64,000 nt of DNA, from contig CAVSZG010000001.1 of assembly GCA_963732405.1 (NCBI GenBank), positions 62,001 to 126,000 on the forward strand. The letters run 5' to 3'. Below the pieces are notes generated by a model that saw nothing but the letters and a program-made list of their open reading frames with translations, was not told where the DNA came from and ran no database searches. The translations under genes and the position numbers were made by a program. Source of the DNA: JAUIAI01 sp963732405 (GTDB lineage Bacteria > Pseudomonadota > Gammaproteobacteria > Burkholderiales > Burkholderiaceae_E). Of the stretch, positions 37,157 through 46,339 are shown one piece after another. Positions within the stretch are counted from its first letter, which is position 1. Each line of letters begins with the position of its first letter.

Positions 37157-38419
37157 ATGGGCAGCAATGACATCAAGGGAGCGACCCTGCACAACGGATT
37201 GCGCGTCAATGGCGAGCGGCTCTGGCAATCCCTGATGGATCTGGCCACCATCGGCGCGACCCCGCGCGGTGGCGTGCGCCGGCTCGCCCTCACCGATCTG
37301 GACCAGCAGGGGCGCGATCGCGTGGTCGGCTGGTTTCGCGAGGCGGGCCTGCAGGTGCGCATCGACCGGATCGGCAACATCTTTGCGCGACGGGCAGGCA
37401 CCGATCCGGGCCGCCATGCCGTGGTCTCGGGCAGCCATATCGACACCCAGCCCTCGGGTGGCCGCTTCGATGGCAACTACGGCGTGCTCGCCGCGCTCGA
37501 AGTAGTCAGAACCCTGAACGATCAATCGATCCAGACCGCTGCCCCCATCGACATCACGATCTGGACCAACGAGGAAGGCACCCGCTTCACGCCGGTGATG
37601 ATGGGCTCGGGTGCTTATTCGGGTGCGTTCACGCTCGAGCAGGTATTGAGCGCGCGCGATATCGACGGAAAATCAGTTGGCGATGAGTTGCAGCGGATCG
37701 GTTATGCGGGCGATACCGAACTGGGCAGCGAGGTGTTCGACGCCTATTTCGAAGTCCATATCGAACAGGGGCCGGTGCTCGAGGCGGCCGGATTGCCCAT
37801 CGGCGTGGTCACCGGTGCGCTGGGACAGCGCTGGTTCGATGTGCAGGTCCATGGCATGGACGCGCACGCCGGCCCCACGCCCATGCCGATGCGCCGAGAT
37901 GCCGCACTGGGCGCCGCCCGCCTGATCAGCGCGGTCAATGAGATTGCGCTGTCCGAAGCGCCGCACGGGCGCGGCACGGTCGGCTTCATGCAGGTGGTGC
38001 CCAATTCACGCAATGTGATTCCGGGCCTGGTGAACTGTTCAGTGGATCTGCGCCACCCCGACGACGCGGGTCTGAACCGCATGAAAGCTGCGCTGCTGTC
38101 AGCCTGCAGCCAGATCGAGACAGCGACCCAGACCCGCATCCAGATCGATGAAGTGGTGTCGTTTCCGCCCTGCCATTTTGATGCGGATTGCGTGGCGCTG
38201 GTGCGTGAGGCATCGCAGGCGCTCAACCTGCCCCATCAGGACATCGTCAGCGGCGCGGGTCATGACGCGGTCAATATCGCCCGCGTCGCCCCCACCGCGA
38301 TGATCTTCATTCCATGCAAGGATGGCATCAGCCACAATGAAATCGAAGATGCCCAACCCGCCCATATCGAGGCGGGCGCCAATGTGTTGCTGACCGCAAT
38401 GCTCGCCCGCGCAGGATAA
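37157..38419 (+). CDS. M20-family Zn-dependent carbamoylase/allantoate amidohydrolase
   Basis: This 420-residue hydrolase starts at the ATG at 37157 after TGGAGG. It has the family order GSHIDTQPSGGRFDGNYGVLA (first metal ligands), TNEEGTRFTPVMMGSGAY, EVHIEQGPVLE, the dimer-domain substrate residues HAGPTPM, and the late SGAGHDAVNIA with PCKDGISHNE. It removes carbamoyl or ureido groups from N-carbamoyl amino acids, beta-ureidopropionate or similar compounds. The frame is open further upstream but has no start signal there. It ends 4 bp before the dehydratase, so they are probably one operon. Confidence 0.9.
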   Translation: MGSNDIKGATLHNGLRVNGERLWQSLMDLATIGATPRGGVRRLALTDLDQQGRDRVVGWFREAGLQVRIDRIGNIFARRAGTDPGRHAVVSGSHIDTQPSGGRFDGNYGVLAALEVVRTLNDQSIQTAAPIDITIWTNEEGTRFTPVMMGSGAYSGAFTLEQVLSARDIDGKSVGDELQRIGYAGDTELGSEVFDAYFEVHIEQGPVLEAAGLPIGVVTGALGQRWFDVQVHGMDAHAGPTPMPMRRDAALGAARLISAVNEIALSEAPHGRGTVGFMQVVPNSRNVIPGLVNCSVDLRHPDDAGLNRMKAALLSACSQIETATQTRIQIDEVVSFPPCHFDADCVALVREASQALNLPHQDIVSGAGHDAVNIARVAPTAMIFIPCKDGISHNEIEDAQPAHIEAGANVLLTAMLARAG

Positions 38420-38423
38420 ACCC

Positions 38424-40143
38424 ATGGCCCAGGACAGCCCCATTTATTGGAAGAACAATCGTGTCGAAGTGCGCGCCGCCGGATTCGATCCGGACCGCGC
38501 TGCCGGCACCAACACCATCGTCACCATCGCCAGTGCCTATACCAATGCGCACCGGTGCAACAACCGGGTCCGGGAAATCACCGACCTGCTGGTCCAGACC
38601 ATTGGCGAGCGCGGCGGCCAGGGACTCATCGTGGGCGCACCAGCCGTCTCGGATGCACTCACTCAGGGCACGCCAACGGCCGGCTACAGCCTGGTGTCGC
38701 GTGATGTCGCTGCCGACTGCTTCGAAATCGGTCACTATGCGCATCATGGCGAAGCGATGATCGTGATCTCCGGTTGCGACAAAACGGGCGCGGCCGCCCT
38801 GATGCCACTGGCCCGCACCAATGCCTTCGGTCTGGTGCTCTATCCAGGCACCTCGTCACCCGGACGCGTGTCCTTCGAGCCCTATGCGCAGAAGGGCAGC
38901 AACATCACGATCATGGACTATGCGGAAAGCCGCGCTGCGCATGAATCGGGCCGGCTCTCACGCGAGCAGTTCCTGGAGATCGAACGCAATGTGATGCCAG
39001 GCAGCGGAACCTGCGGCGCCATGTTCACCGCCAACACCATGAGTACCTGCGCCGAATCCATGGGCATGATGCTGCCCCGCGGCGCATCCCATCCGGCCGA
39101 CCATGACGCAGCCAGTCCGATGCACGATGACGTGCGCAGCCAGGCCCTGGCCTCGGTCGATGCGCTCTACCGGCTGATCGCCGCGGGCATCCGGCCGCGC
39201 GACATCATGACCGAGAAGGCCTTCGAGAACGCCATCACCACTTTGTATGCGATGGGCGGCTCCACCAATCTGTATCTGCATCTGCTGGCGATCGCCCGCG
39301 AGGCCCAGGTGCCGATCACCATCGATCGGATCCAGGCAGTGGGTGAACGGGTGCCGCTCATCGTCAATCTGCAGCCCCACGGCAGCTATGCCATGACGAG
39401 TCTGCATCAGTTGGGCGGCGTGCCGGTGGTGATGAAGGAATTGTTACGTCACGGCTTCCTGCATGGCGACGTGATGACGGTGACCGGTCGCACGCTCGCG
39501 CAGAATCTCGAGGCCGTGCCGACGCTGGAGCAACTGGGCGACCAGGACATCGTGTGGCCGGTGGCCAAGCCGATCGCCGCGCCCAATAACCACATCAGTG
39601 TGCTGACGGGCAATCTCGCACCCGAGAAGCTGCGTGCTCAAGCTGTCCGGCAAGACACTCGAAAAAGGCGTGTTCCGGGGCAAGGCGCGGGTATTCGAAT
39701 CAGAGGCCGACACCATGGCCGCGATCCGGCAGGGTGTCGTGCGTCCAGGCGACGTGGTGGTGGTGCGTTACGTGGGGCCGATCGGCGGACCGGGCATGCC
39801 CGAGATGGTGATGCTGACGATTCAGCTGCAAGGACAGGGCCTGGGCGCCGATGTCGCCCTGATCACCGACGGCCGTTTCTCCGGCGTCTCGCACGGCATC
39901 CTGATCGGCCATGTCTCGCCGGAAGCCGCCCGCGGCGGACCGATCGCCGCCGTGCGCGACGGTGACAGCATCGTCATCGATCCCAAGGCGCGCACGGTCA
40001 ACCTGGAACTCGATGATCAGGAGATTGCCCGTCGCATGGCGAACTGGCGCGCGCCCGACCTGGCAATCCGGATCCGACCCGGCAGCGTGCATGACAAATA
40101 CGTGCGGCTGGTCTCAACCGCGCACCATGGCTGCGTGCTCTGA
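38424..40143 (+). pseudogene. IlvD/Edd-family dehydratase, single frameshift
   Basis: The reading frame from 38424 encodes an IlvD/Edd-type dehydratase with the iron-sulfur cysteines in HRCNN, ISGCDKTGAAALMPL and PGSGTCGAMFTANTM, up to GNLAPE near residue 400. The frame then breaks at about 39624-39629. The C-terminal domain (LKLSGKTLEKGVFRGKARVF, VALITDGRFSGVSHG and the end at 40143) continues in the +1 frame. Deleting one A in GAGAAGCTGC restores about 572 residues, the normal family length. Context suggests a sugar-acid or hydroxy-acid dehydratase instead of branched-chain biosynthesis. Whether it is real decay or a base error is unknown. Confidence 0.82.
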
Positions 40144-40158
40144 GCCACTGCCCGACAC

Positions 40159-40896
40159 TCAGGATGGTAGAAAGGCCGCGAATTCCTTCTCGAGCGCCTT
40201 CGGATCATTCTGCAGCGCGCTGTTGATCCAGTCGCACATCGGCCCGAAATAGACTTCTTCCTGGCCGGCTTCCAGCCCGGCCAACAGCGCGCGCGCCACA
40301 TCGGCCGGCGCCGACTTGGGCCCCTGGAAATCGCGGCTCATGTCGGTGTCCAGGGCGCCGGTCATGAGGGCGACGACCTGCGTACCCTGAGAACGCAATT
40401 CGGCGCGCACGCCTTCGGTGAGCCGCAGACCAGCCGCCTTGGACGCGCAGAGCGAACCCATGGCCGGCAAGGCGATCTTGGCGAGAATGGACAGCACATT
40501 GATGATGGCACCGCCGCCATTGGCCGCCAGCACTGGCGCAAAGGCCTGGCACATCGACAAGGTGCCCAGGTAGTTGGTCTCGACTTCGGACCGGGCCGCG
40601 TCGGTGGAACCAGCCGCGATCAGTCCGCTCATCCGATTGATGCCCGCATTGTTGACCAGCAGAGTGGTGTCGGCGCAGCGCGCGACCGCAGCGGCAACCT
40701 GATCGGGCCGTGTGATGTCCAGTTCGATCGCCTGGACCCGCCCCGGGTACTGACGGACCAGATCGGCAGTGGCATCGGCCTGACGGCTGGCGGCATAGAC
40801 CCTGGCGCCGCCCGCAGCCAGCAGGGCATGAACGATGTCGCGTCCCAGTCCACGGTTCGCACCGGTGACCAGGGCAATGCTGTCAGCGATTTTCAT
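40159..40896 (-). CDS. SDR-family protein lacking the catalytic tyrosine
   Basis: This 245-residue short-chain dehydrogenase has the NAD(P) motif VTGANRGLGRDIV, the DITRPD cofactor segment, LLVNNAGINR and INVLS with the catalytic Ser. The active-site spacing Ser-x12-Tyr-x3-Lys is kept (GSLCASKAAG), but the Tyr position is Leu (codon CTC). Lys is present. Canonical hydride transfer should be disabled, so it may be a binding protein, an unusual catalyst or a degenerating gene. It is the last gene of the leftward ABC importer operon, with ATGA overlap onto the ATPase gene. Confidence 0.85.
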   Translation of the reverse strand: MKIADSIALVTGANRGLGRDIVHALLAAGGARVYAASRQADATADLVRQYPGRVQAIELDITRPDQVAAAVARCADTTLLVNNAGINRMSGLIAAGSTDAARSEVETNYLGTLSMCQAFAPVLAANGGGAIINVLSILAKIALPAMGSLCASKAAGLRLTEGVRAELRSQGTQVVALMTGALDTDMSRDFQGPKSAPADVARALLAGLEAGQEEVYFGPMCDWINSALQNDPKALEKEFAAFLPS

Positions 40897-41777
40897 GAGG
40901 ATTCCTCGGGTTGTTCGTCGAACCAGCCGGGCTCGACATCGGGCAGCGGAATCGCTGCAAGCAATCGTCGCGTGTACTCGGTTTTCGGCCGGGCGAACAA
41001 CTCGGCGGTTGGGCCGGTTTCACGAATCGCGCCGTCATGCATCACCATCACCCGGTCGCAGAGCACGCGAACCACCGACAGATCATGCGTGATGAACACC
41101 AGACTCAGGCCGAGCTCGGCCTGCAGGTGGCGCAGCAACAGAAGTATCCGCGCCTGCGTCGATACATCCAGACCGGAAACGATTTCATCGGCCACGATCA
41201 GATCGGGCTCGAGGGCGATGGCCCGCGCGATGCCAACCCGCTGGCGTTGGCCGCCCGACAGTTGGCCGGGGAAACGGCTCTGCAGTTCAGGCGGCAAAGC
41301 CACCCGTTCGAGCAGACGCGCCGCGCGTTCACGGCGCCCGGCATGGGTGTCCAGCCCGGCGACCCGACCGAAGCTCACGAGGGGCTGCAGCACGATGTCG
41401 CGCACCCGGCGACGCGGATTGAGCGACGACAGGGGATCCTGGAAGATCATCTGCATGCGCGCGCGCAACGGCTGCATCGCGCGCTCGTCGCAGGCGAGCA
41501 GATCCTGACCGGCGAACAGGATGCGACCCGCATCCGGCCGGTTGAGTCGCAGCAGACAACGACCCAGCGTGGTCTTGCCCGAACCGGACTCACCCACCAC
41601 GCCAAGACACTCGCCCGCCGCCAGCTCGAACGCGATGTCATGCAACACGGTGCGCCGCCGTGTGCGACGATGCCACCATGCACCGGCCGGGTCGGCGAAG
41701 GACATGGTCAGGCCGCTGACCGACAACAAAGGCTGGCCTCCGGGGAAGCGATCCGGATCAGCGGTCGGCTCAGCCAT
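40893..41777 (-). CDS. Peptide-type ABC transporter ATP-binding protein (OppF/DppF-like)
   Basis: This 294-residue ATPase has Walker A GESGSGKTT, the Q-loop MIFQDPLSSLNP, signature LSGGQRQRVGIARAI and Walker B DLIVADEIVSGLD. It also has the Opp/Dpp-type tail ELFARPKTEYTRRLLAAIP. The start at 41777 overlaps the previous gene by 8 bp; an ATG at 41786 is an alternative. It is the second nucleotide-binding subunit of the importer at 40893-46183. Confidence 0.9.
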   Translation of the reverse strand: MAEPTADPDRFPGGQPLLSVSGLTMSFADPAGAWWHRRTRRRTVLHDIAFELAAGECLGVVGESGSGKTTLGRCLLRLNRPDAGRILFAGQDLLACDERAMQPLRARMQMIFQDPLSSLNPRRRVRDIVLQPLVSFGRVAGLDTHAGRRERAARLLERVALPPELQSRFPGQLSGGQRQRVGIARAIALEPDLIVADEIVSGLDVSTQARILLLLRHLQAELGLSLVFITHDLSVVRVLCDRVMVMHDGAIRETGPTAELFARPKTEYTRRLLAAIPLPDVEPGWFDEQPEESS

Positions 41778-42732
41778 GACGACCATCCGGCGCGGCCAAG
41801 TGAACCCGATGGGTACGCGCATACTCGATGTCGAATTGCCGCGCGTGATGGATCAGCGTCGCGTTGACGGCATCGTCGACCGGTACCAGCGCTTCGGCGG
41901 GCCGGTCATGGCGAGGGGTCGCACCGATGAGCGCGCGGGTATACGGTGACCGGGGTGAGGTGAAGACGTCGCGCACTGGTCCGTGCTCGACCACCATGCC
42001 GGTATGCAGAATGGTTACCTGGTCACACAGGCGCGCCACGATGCCCAGGTTGTGTGTGACAAAGACGATAGCGCTTCCCTTGTCGCGCTGCAGCCGTCGC
42101 AATAGCATCAGAATCTCGCGCTGCACGGTCACATCGAGGGCCGTCGTTGGCTCGTCGGCGAGGATCAGTCGTGGCTCGCCACAAAAGGCCATGGCAATCA
42201 ACACGCGCTGGCGCATCCCGCCGGACAATTCATGCGGATACTGCCGCGCCACCCGAGCCGGATCGGCGAGCCGGACCGCGTCGAGCCAGTGCAGGACGCG
42301 TGCAGAGCACTCGGCGCGGGCCAGGCCGAGGTGGCGCGCCAGGCAGTCGCCGAGTTGATCGCCGATCCGCCAGGCCGGATTCAATGCGGTGAGCGGGTCC
42401 TGGGGGATCAGCGCCACGTCGCGCCCAAGCATGGCGCGTCGGGCGCGGTCGGCCAGGTCGAGCCAGTCATGGCCGAGCAGATCGATCCGTCCGCCCAGCA
42501 CCTGCACGCCGGGTGGCGCCACGCCCAGAATGGTGCGCACGAACAGGCTCTTGCCGGCACCCGACTCGCCCACCAGCGCATGAACTTCGCCGGCTGCCAC
42601 GCGAAGCGACACGTCGCGCAGCAGCATCTGCAGGCGCCGACGACGGCGTGCGGCGACCTGCAGGCCATGCACAGCCAGGACAGCTGCGCTTGCCGCAGCA
42701 CCCGGTGCTGTGTCGATCGGTGACTCGTTCAT
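41770..42732 (-). CDS. Peptide-type ABC transporter ATP-binding protein (OppD/DppD-like)
   Basis: This 320-residue ATPase has Walker A GESGAGKSLF, ALIPQDPLTALNPAWRIGDQ, LSGGMRQRVLIAMAF and LILADEPTTALDVT. It also has the OppD-type ending VFTSPRSPYTRALIGATP. It pairs with the OppF-like subunit. Its start overlaps the permease stop by ATGA, as usual in this transporter class. Confidence 0.9.
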   Translation of the reverse strand: MNESPIDTAPGAAASAAVLAVHGLQVAARRRRRLQMLLRDVSLRVAAGEVHALVGESGAGKSLFVRTILGVAPPGVQVLGGRIDLLGHDWLDLADRARRAMLGRDVALIPQDPLTALNPAWRIGDQLGDCLARHLGLARAECSARVLHWLDAVRLADPARVARQYPHELSGGMRQRVLIAMAFCGEPRLILADEPTTALDVTVQREILMLLRRLQRDKGSAIVFVTHNLGIVARLCDQVTILHTGMVVEHGPVRDVFTSPRSPYTRALIGATPRHDRPAEALVPVDDAVNATLIHHARQFDIEYARTHRVHLAAPDGRHG

Positions 42733-43550
42733 GGTCTGACCACCGGATCGAGGGCTTCGCGCAGACCCTCGCCCAGTGCATTGCAGCCCAGCACCGTGAT
42801 CGCGATCGCGGCAACCGGCAGGCCGAGCAGCCAGGGCAGCTGATTGACGTACAGCCTCCCTTCGCCGATCAGGCTTCCCCAGGTGGGCATGTCGCCGGCC
42901 ATTGACAGACCCACGAAGGACAGAATGGCTTCGACCACCACGGCCACACCCATCTCGAGGGCGATCAGGGTCAACACCAGGGGCAGCACATTGGGCAGCA
43001 CTTCGCGTCGGAGAATCTGCGCGCGGCTCATGCCCAGCGTGCGCGCCGACACGACATAGTCGCGACGCGCCTGTTGCATCGTCTCGGCGCGAATCACCCG
43101 TGCAAACCGGGTCCAGTCGATGATCGCGATGGCAAACACCACCGAGGCCAGACCGGCGCCGATGATCGCCACCAGCACGATGGACAGCAGCACCGCCGGA
43201 AACGCCATCCAGACATCGATGACACGCGAGATCAACTGATCGATCCAGCCGCCGCGATAGCCGGCCAAGAGCCCCAGTGAAACACCGATCAGCGCGGCGA
43301 ACCCGGCACCCAGCACCGCCACGGCGAGCGCCGGGCGGGTGCCGTAGATGAGTCGCGACAGGATGTCGCGGCCCAGGGTATCGGTGCCAAACACGAATGG
43401 TGCCTCACCCTGCGCATGCCAGGCCGGCGGTAAACCGCCCACGAGCAGATCCTGAGCGAGGGGATCATGCGGCGCCAGCCAGGGTGCCAGCGCCGCCACC
43501 GCGATGAACAGGCCGAGCACGGTGGCGCCAAACACCAGCCGAAAGATCAT
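42729..43550 (-). CDS. Peptide-type ABC transporter permease (OppC/DppC-like)
   Basis: This 273-residue permease starts at the ATG at 43550, overlapping the partner permease stop by ATGA. It has the typical N-terminal DppC arm (APWLAPHDPLAQDLL, then FGTDTLGRDILSRLIYGTR), five to six transmembrane helices and the EAA loop EVLPNVLPLVLTLIALEMGV. It forms the membrane channel with the OppB-like subunit. Confidence 0.9.
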   Translation of the reverse strand: MIFRLVFGATVLGLFIAVAALAPWLAPHDPLAQDLLVGGLPPAWHAQGEAPFVFGTDTLGRDILSRLIYGTRPALAVAVLGAGFAALIGVSLGLLAGYRGGWIDQLISRVIDVWMAFPAVLLSIVLVAIIGAGLASVVFAIAIIDWTRFARVIRAETMQQARRDYVVSARTLGMSRAQILRREVLPNVLPLVLTLIALEMGVAVVVEAILSFVGLSMAGDMPTWGSLIGEGRLYVNQLPWLLGLPVAAIAITVLGCNALGEGLREALDPVVRP

Positions 43551-44578
43551 GACATCCCCGCGGCATCGGGCTGATGTCGATGTGCTCGCGGGTCGAGCCA
43601 CGCATTGAGCAGATCGACGAGCAGATTGACCACGATGAACAACACGGCAAAGGTCAGCACGATGCCCTGGATCAAGGGCAGATCGCGATTGGTCACGGCG
43701 TCGATGGCCATGCCACCGATGCCAGGCAGGCCGAACAATTTTTCGATCAGCACCGTGCCGCCCACCAGAAAGGTGAATTGCACGCCGGTCAGGGTCAGCG
43801 CCGGAATCGCCGCATTGCGCAGCGCATCGCGCATCAGCACCCGGATCGGTGAAAAGCCGCGAGTGCGCGCCACCAGGATGTAGTCCTGGCTGATGGTCTC
43901 GACCAATGAGGCCTTGAGGACGCGGGCGATCATCGCCGCCAGCGGCAGGGCGAGCGCTGCGGTGGGCATGACCAGATGCCAGAGCAGGGACGCGAGCACA
44001 TCCAGGCGGGCGCGCAGCAATGCCTCGCCCAGGTAAAAGCCCGATGTCGGCGTGAATCGCAAATCGGCTGACATCAGACCAAATACCGGCATGAATGCGA
44101 GCACGACGCCGAAGACGAGAATGCCGGCCAGCGCCCACAGAAAGTCAGGGATCGCCACGACGGCGCCGGTGAGCAGATCGATCAGGCGTTCGATCCAGCG
44201 CCCCCGCCAATGAACCGCGGTCAGGGCGGCGCCTGTCCCCAGAATCACCGCGCCGATCAGGGCCAGCAGGGACAACTCGATGGTCAGGGGCAGCCGCTCG
44301 AGCACCAGTTCGAGCACATCGCGCCTGAGCGTGATCGACTGACCGAAGTCGCCCAGCCAGGCGTTGGACAGGAATACCGCAAACTGACCGCTCAGACTGC
44401 GATCGAAGCCATACAGCGCCCGCAACTGGGCGATATCGTCCGGGGTTGCGCCAGGCGCGATCATCATGGCGATCGGATCGCCAGGCGCAACCCGCAGCAG
44501 CACGAACACCACCACCAGCACGCCCAGTACAGTGGGCACCGCGAGCAGCAGGCGCCTGGCCAGCAGCCGAGCGACCAT
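43547..44578 (-). CDS. Peptide-type ABC transporter permease (OppB/DppB-like)
   Basis: This 343-residue permease has the DppB N-terminus LLARRLLLAVPTVLGVLVVV with RVAPGDPI. Five more helices follow, with the EAA-type loop ALRNAAIPALTLTGVQFTFLV and GLPGIGGMAIDAVTNRDLP. It lies 63 bp downstream of the substrate-binding protein gene. Confidence 0.9.
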   Translation of the reverse strand: MVARLLARRLLLAVPTVLGVLVVVFVLLRVAPGDPIAMMIAPGATPDDIAQLRALYGFDRSLSGQFAVFLSNAWLGDFGQSITLRRDVLELVLERLPLTIELSLLALIGAVILGTGAALTAVHWRGRWIERLIDLLTGAVVAIPDFLWALAGILVFGVVLAFMPVFGLMSADLRFTPTSGFYLGEALLRARLDVLASLLWHLVMPTAALALPLAAMIARVLKASLVETISQDYILVARTRGFSPIRVLMRDALRNAAIPALTLTGVQFTFLVGGTVLIEKLFGLPGIGGMAIDAVTNRDLPLIQGIVLTFAVLFIVVNLLVDLLNAWLDPRAHRHQPDAAGMS

Positions 44579-44641
44579 CGCGCTCAGGCGCCCACGCGCC
44601 AGCCGGCCCGGCTCGGTTCAGGCAGGTACACCACGAATGCG

Positions 44642-46183
44642 TCAGGCCTTCCTGACCGATTGAGGCAGCACAAAACCGGCGATGTGCGGCGTGACGCGCA
44701 AGGTCTTGCGGAACAGGATCGGCTGCACCTGCTGGTAGAGCGGCAGCACGAGCGCATTCTCGGCAATATGGGCGTCGACCTTGCGCCAGCCGGCCAGCCG
44801 ACCGTCTTCGTTTTTTTCACCCCAGAGCGGGCCGATCATCGCATCGAGCTCGGGCGACTTCCAGGCCGAGTGCGGGCTGGGGCCGAACATGGCAAAGCCC
44901 GTCGAATCGTTCGGATCGCCGATCGCATCGCCCCAGTTGTAGAAGGCAAGTGGTGCGAGCCGGTCGCTCATGCGCAACTCGAAGTGGCGGGCGATTTCGT
45001 AGGTTTCGATCTCCGCCTCGATGCCCACCTTGCGCCACATGCCGACCAGCGCCTGGACGGTTTCGTAATCCTTGGGCAGATAACCTCGGGTGGTCTGGAT
45101 CTTGAGCCGCACCGGCTTGTCGGGTCCGAAACCCGATCGGGCGAGCAGATCGCGAGCCAGCGCCGGATCGTAGCGAACCTTGATGGACGGATCATAGGCC
45201 GCATACTCGGGCGTTTGCAGGGTATCGACCACCCGGCCATAGCCCTTGAGCAACCGCTTGACGATCAATTCCTTGTCGATCGCGTGAACCACGGCCTTGC
45301 GCACGTTCGGATCGAGCAGCGGCTCGACATCATTGATGAAGATCATCGCGATGTCGGAGATCGGCGTCGACACGCCGGTCAAGCCGTCCTTGACCTTGAG
45401 TCGATCAAACTCCTCGAAGGGCACGGCCAGCGTGAGATCGCTCTTGCCGCTTTCGATCTCGGCCACGCGGGCGCTCGGATCGGTCACGAACTTGATCAGC
45501 ACCTGCCTGAACTCGGGCTGCTCGCCCCAGTAGCCTTCGTGCGCCGCCAGGCGAACAAAGGAGTCTTGCACGAACTCGACCACCTTATAGGGTCCCGAAC
45601 CCACGGGCTGCTTTTCGAAGCCGGTGGCACCCACCCGCTGATAGTGATGCGGCGCAATCACGTAGCCGGTCAGAAAGGCCATCCATTTGAAGAAATCGGC
45701 CACGTACTGCCTGACCTCGCCAGTGATGCGCTGCCCGTCGGCCTTCAGATTGGTGACACTGGACCAGATGATTGCGCCCACCGGGTTGCCTGACTTGGGG
45801 TCGGCCGCACGCTCGAGATTCCAGATGATGTCGGCGGCGGTGACGGGTTTGCCGTCATGCCAGGTCGCGCCCTCGCGCACCGTCATGGCCACCCGGGTCT
45901 TGTCGTCATTCCAGCCCCATTCGGTCAGCAGACCGGGCTTGAACGACAGGTCGGGGTTCTGGTCGATGTACTGGTCGAACACCGCCTTCCAGATGCTCTG
46001 CAGGGTCGGATTCACCGACGAGGGCCCGGTGGTGGGATCCCAGCTGGGCAACGCGACGTTGTACGCGATGGTGAGCGTATCGCCGTGCTGGGCGTTGGCG
46101 ACACCGGCACCGGCCAGCCCCAGCGCGGGGACGGCAATGAGCGCGCCTGCCCCTTTGAGCAGATCGCGACGATCGTTGTTCAT
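44642..46183 (-). CDS. Tat-exported ABC substrate-binding protein (SBP family 5)
   Basis: This 513-residue family 5 binding protein has a twin-arginine signal (NDRRDLLKGAG, cut near ANAQ, residue 32). It shows the family signature REGATWHDGKPVTAADIIWN and a two-lobe fold. Such proteins bind peptides, but also glycosides, nickel, opines and plant-derived acids; the neighbouring amidohydrolase, aldolase and dehydratase suggest a non-peptide ligand. A strong AAGGAGG precedes the ATG. It is first in the leftward operon SBP-B-C-D-F-SDR. Confidence 0.9.
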   Translation of the reverse strand: MNNDRRDLLKGAGALIAVPALGLAGAGVANAQHGDTLTIAYNVALPSWDPTTGPSSVNPTLQSIWKAVFDQYIDQNPDLSFKPGLLTEWGWNDDKTRVAMTVREGATWHDGKPVTAADIIWNLERAADPKSGNPVGAIIWSSVTNLKADGQRITGEVRQYVADFFKWMAFLTGYVIAPHHYQRVGATGFEKQPVGSGPYKVVEFVQDSFVRLAAHEGYWGEQPEFRQVLIKFVTDPSARVAEIESGKSDLTLAVPFEEFDRLKVKDGLTGVSTPISDIAMIFINDVEPLLDPNVRKAVVHAIDKELIVKRLLKGYGRVVDTLQTPEYAAYDPSIKVRYDPALARDLLARSGFGPDKPVRLKIQTTRGYLPKDYETVQALVGMWRKVGIEAEIETYEIARHFELRMSDRLAPLAFYNWGDAIGDPNDSTGFAMFGPSPHSAWKSPELDAMIGPLWGEKNEDGRLAGWRKVDAHIAENALVLPLYQQVQPILFRKTLRVTPHIAGFVLPQSVRKA

Positions 46184-46339
46184 GTTGCTCCTCCTTGTTT
46201 TGTCAAGCCGGATCGCCCGCGCGAAGGCCCGGCGGGCATGGATGATCGGCCTGGTTGTTTCACGTAGGATAACCAGAAACCGTCAGATTGCAATCGACGG
46301 ATCTGGCACCCCATTCGTGCACCCAAGAGGAGATCAGTC

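Noticed and set aside
46251..46276. Inverted repeat CTGGTT/AACCAG between the ABC importer and DLH genes
   Set aside because: Arms are only six bases with a 14-bp spacer; too weak to call an operator, and no regulator gene is adjacent.
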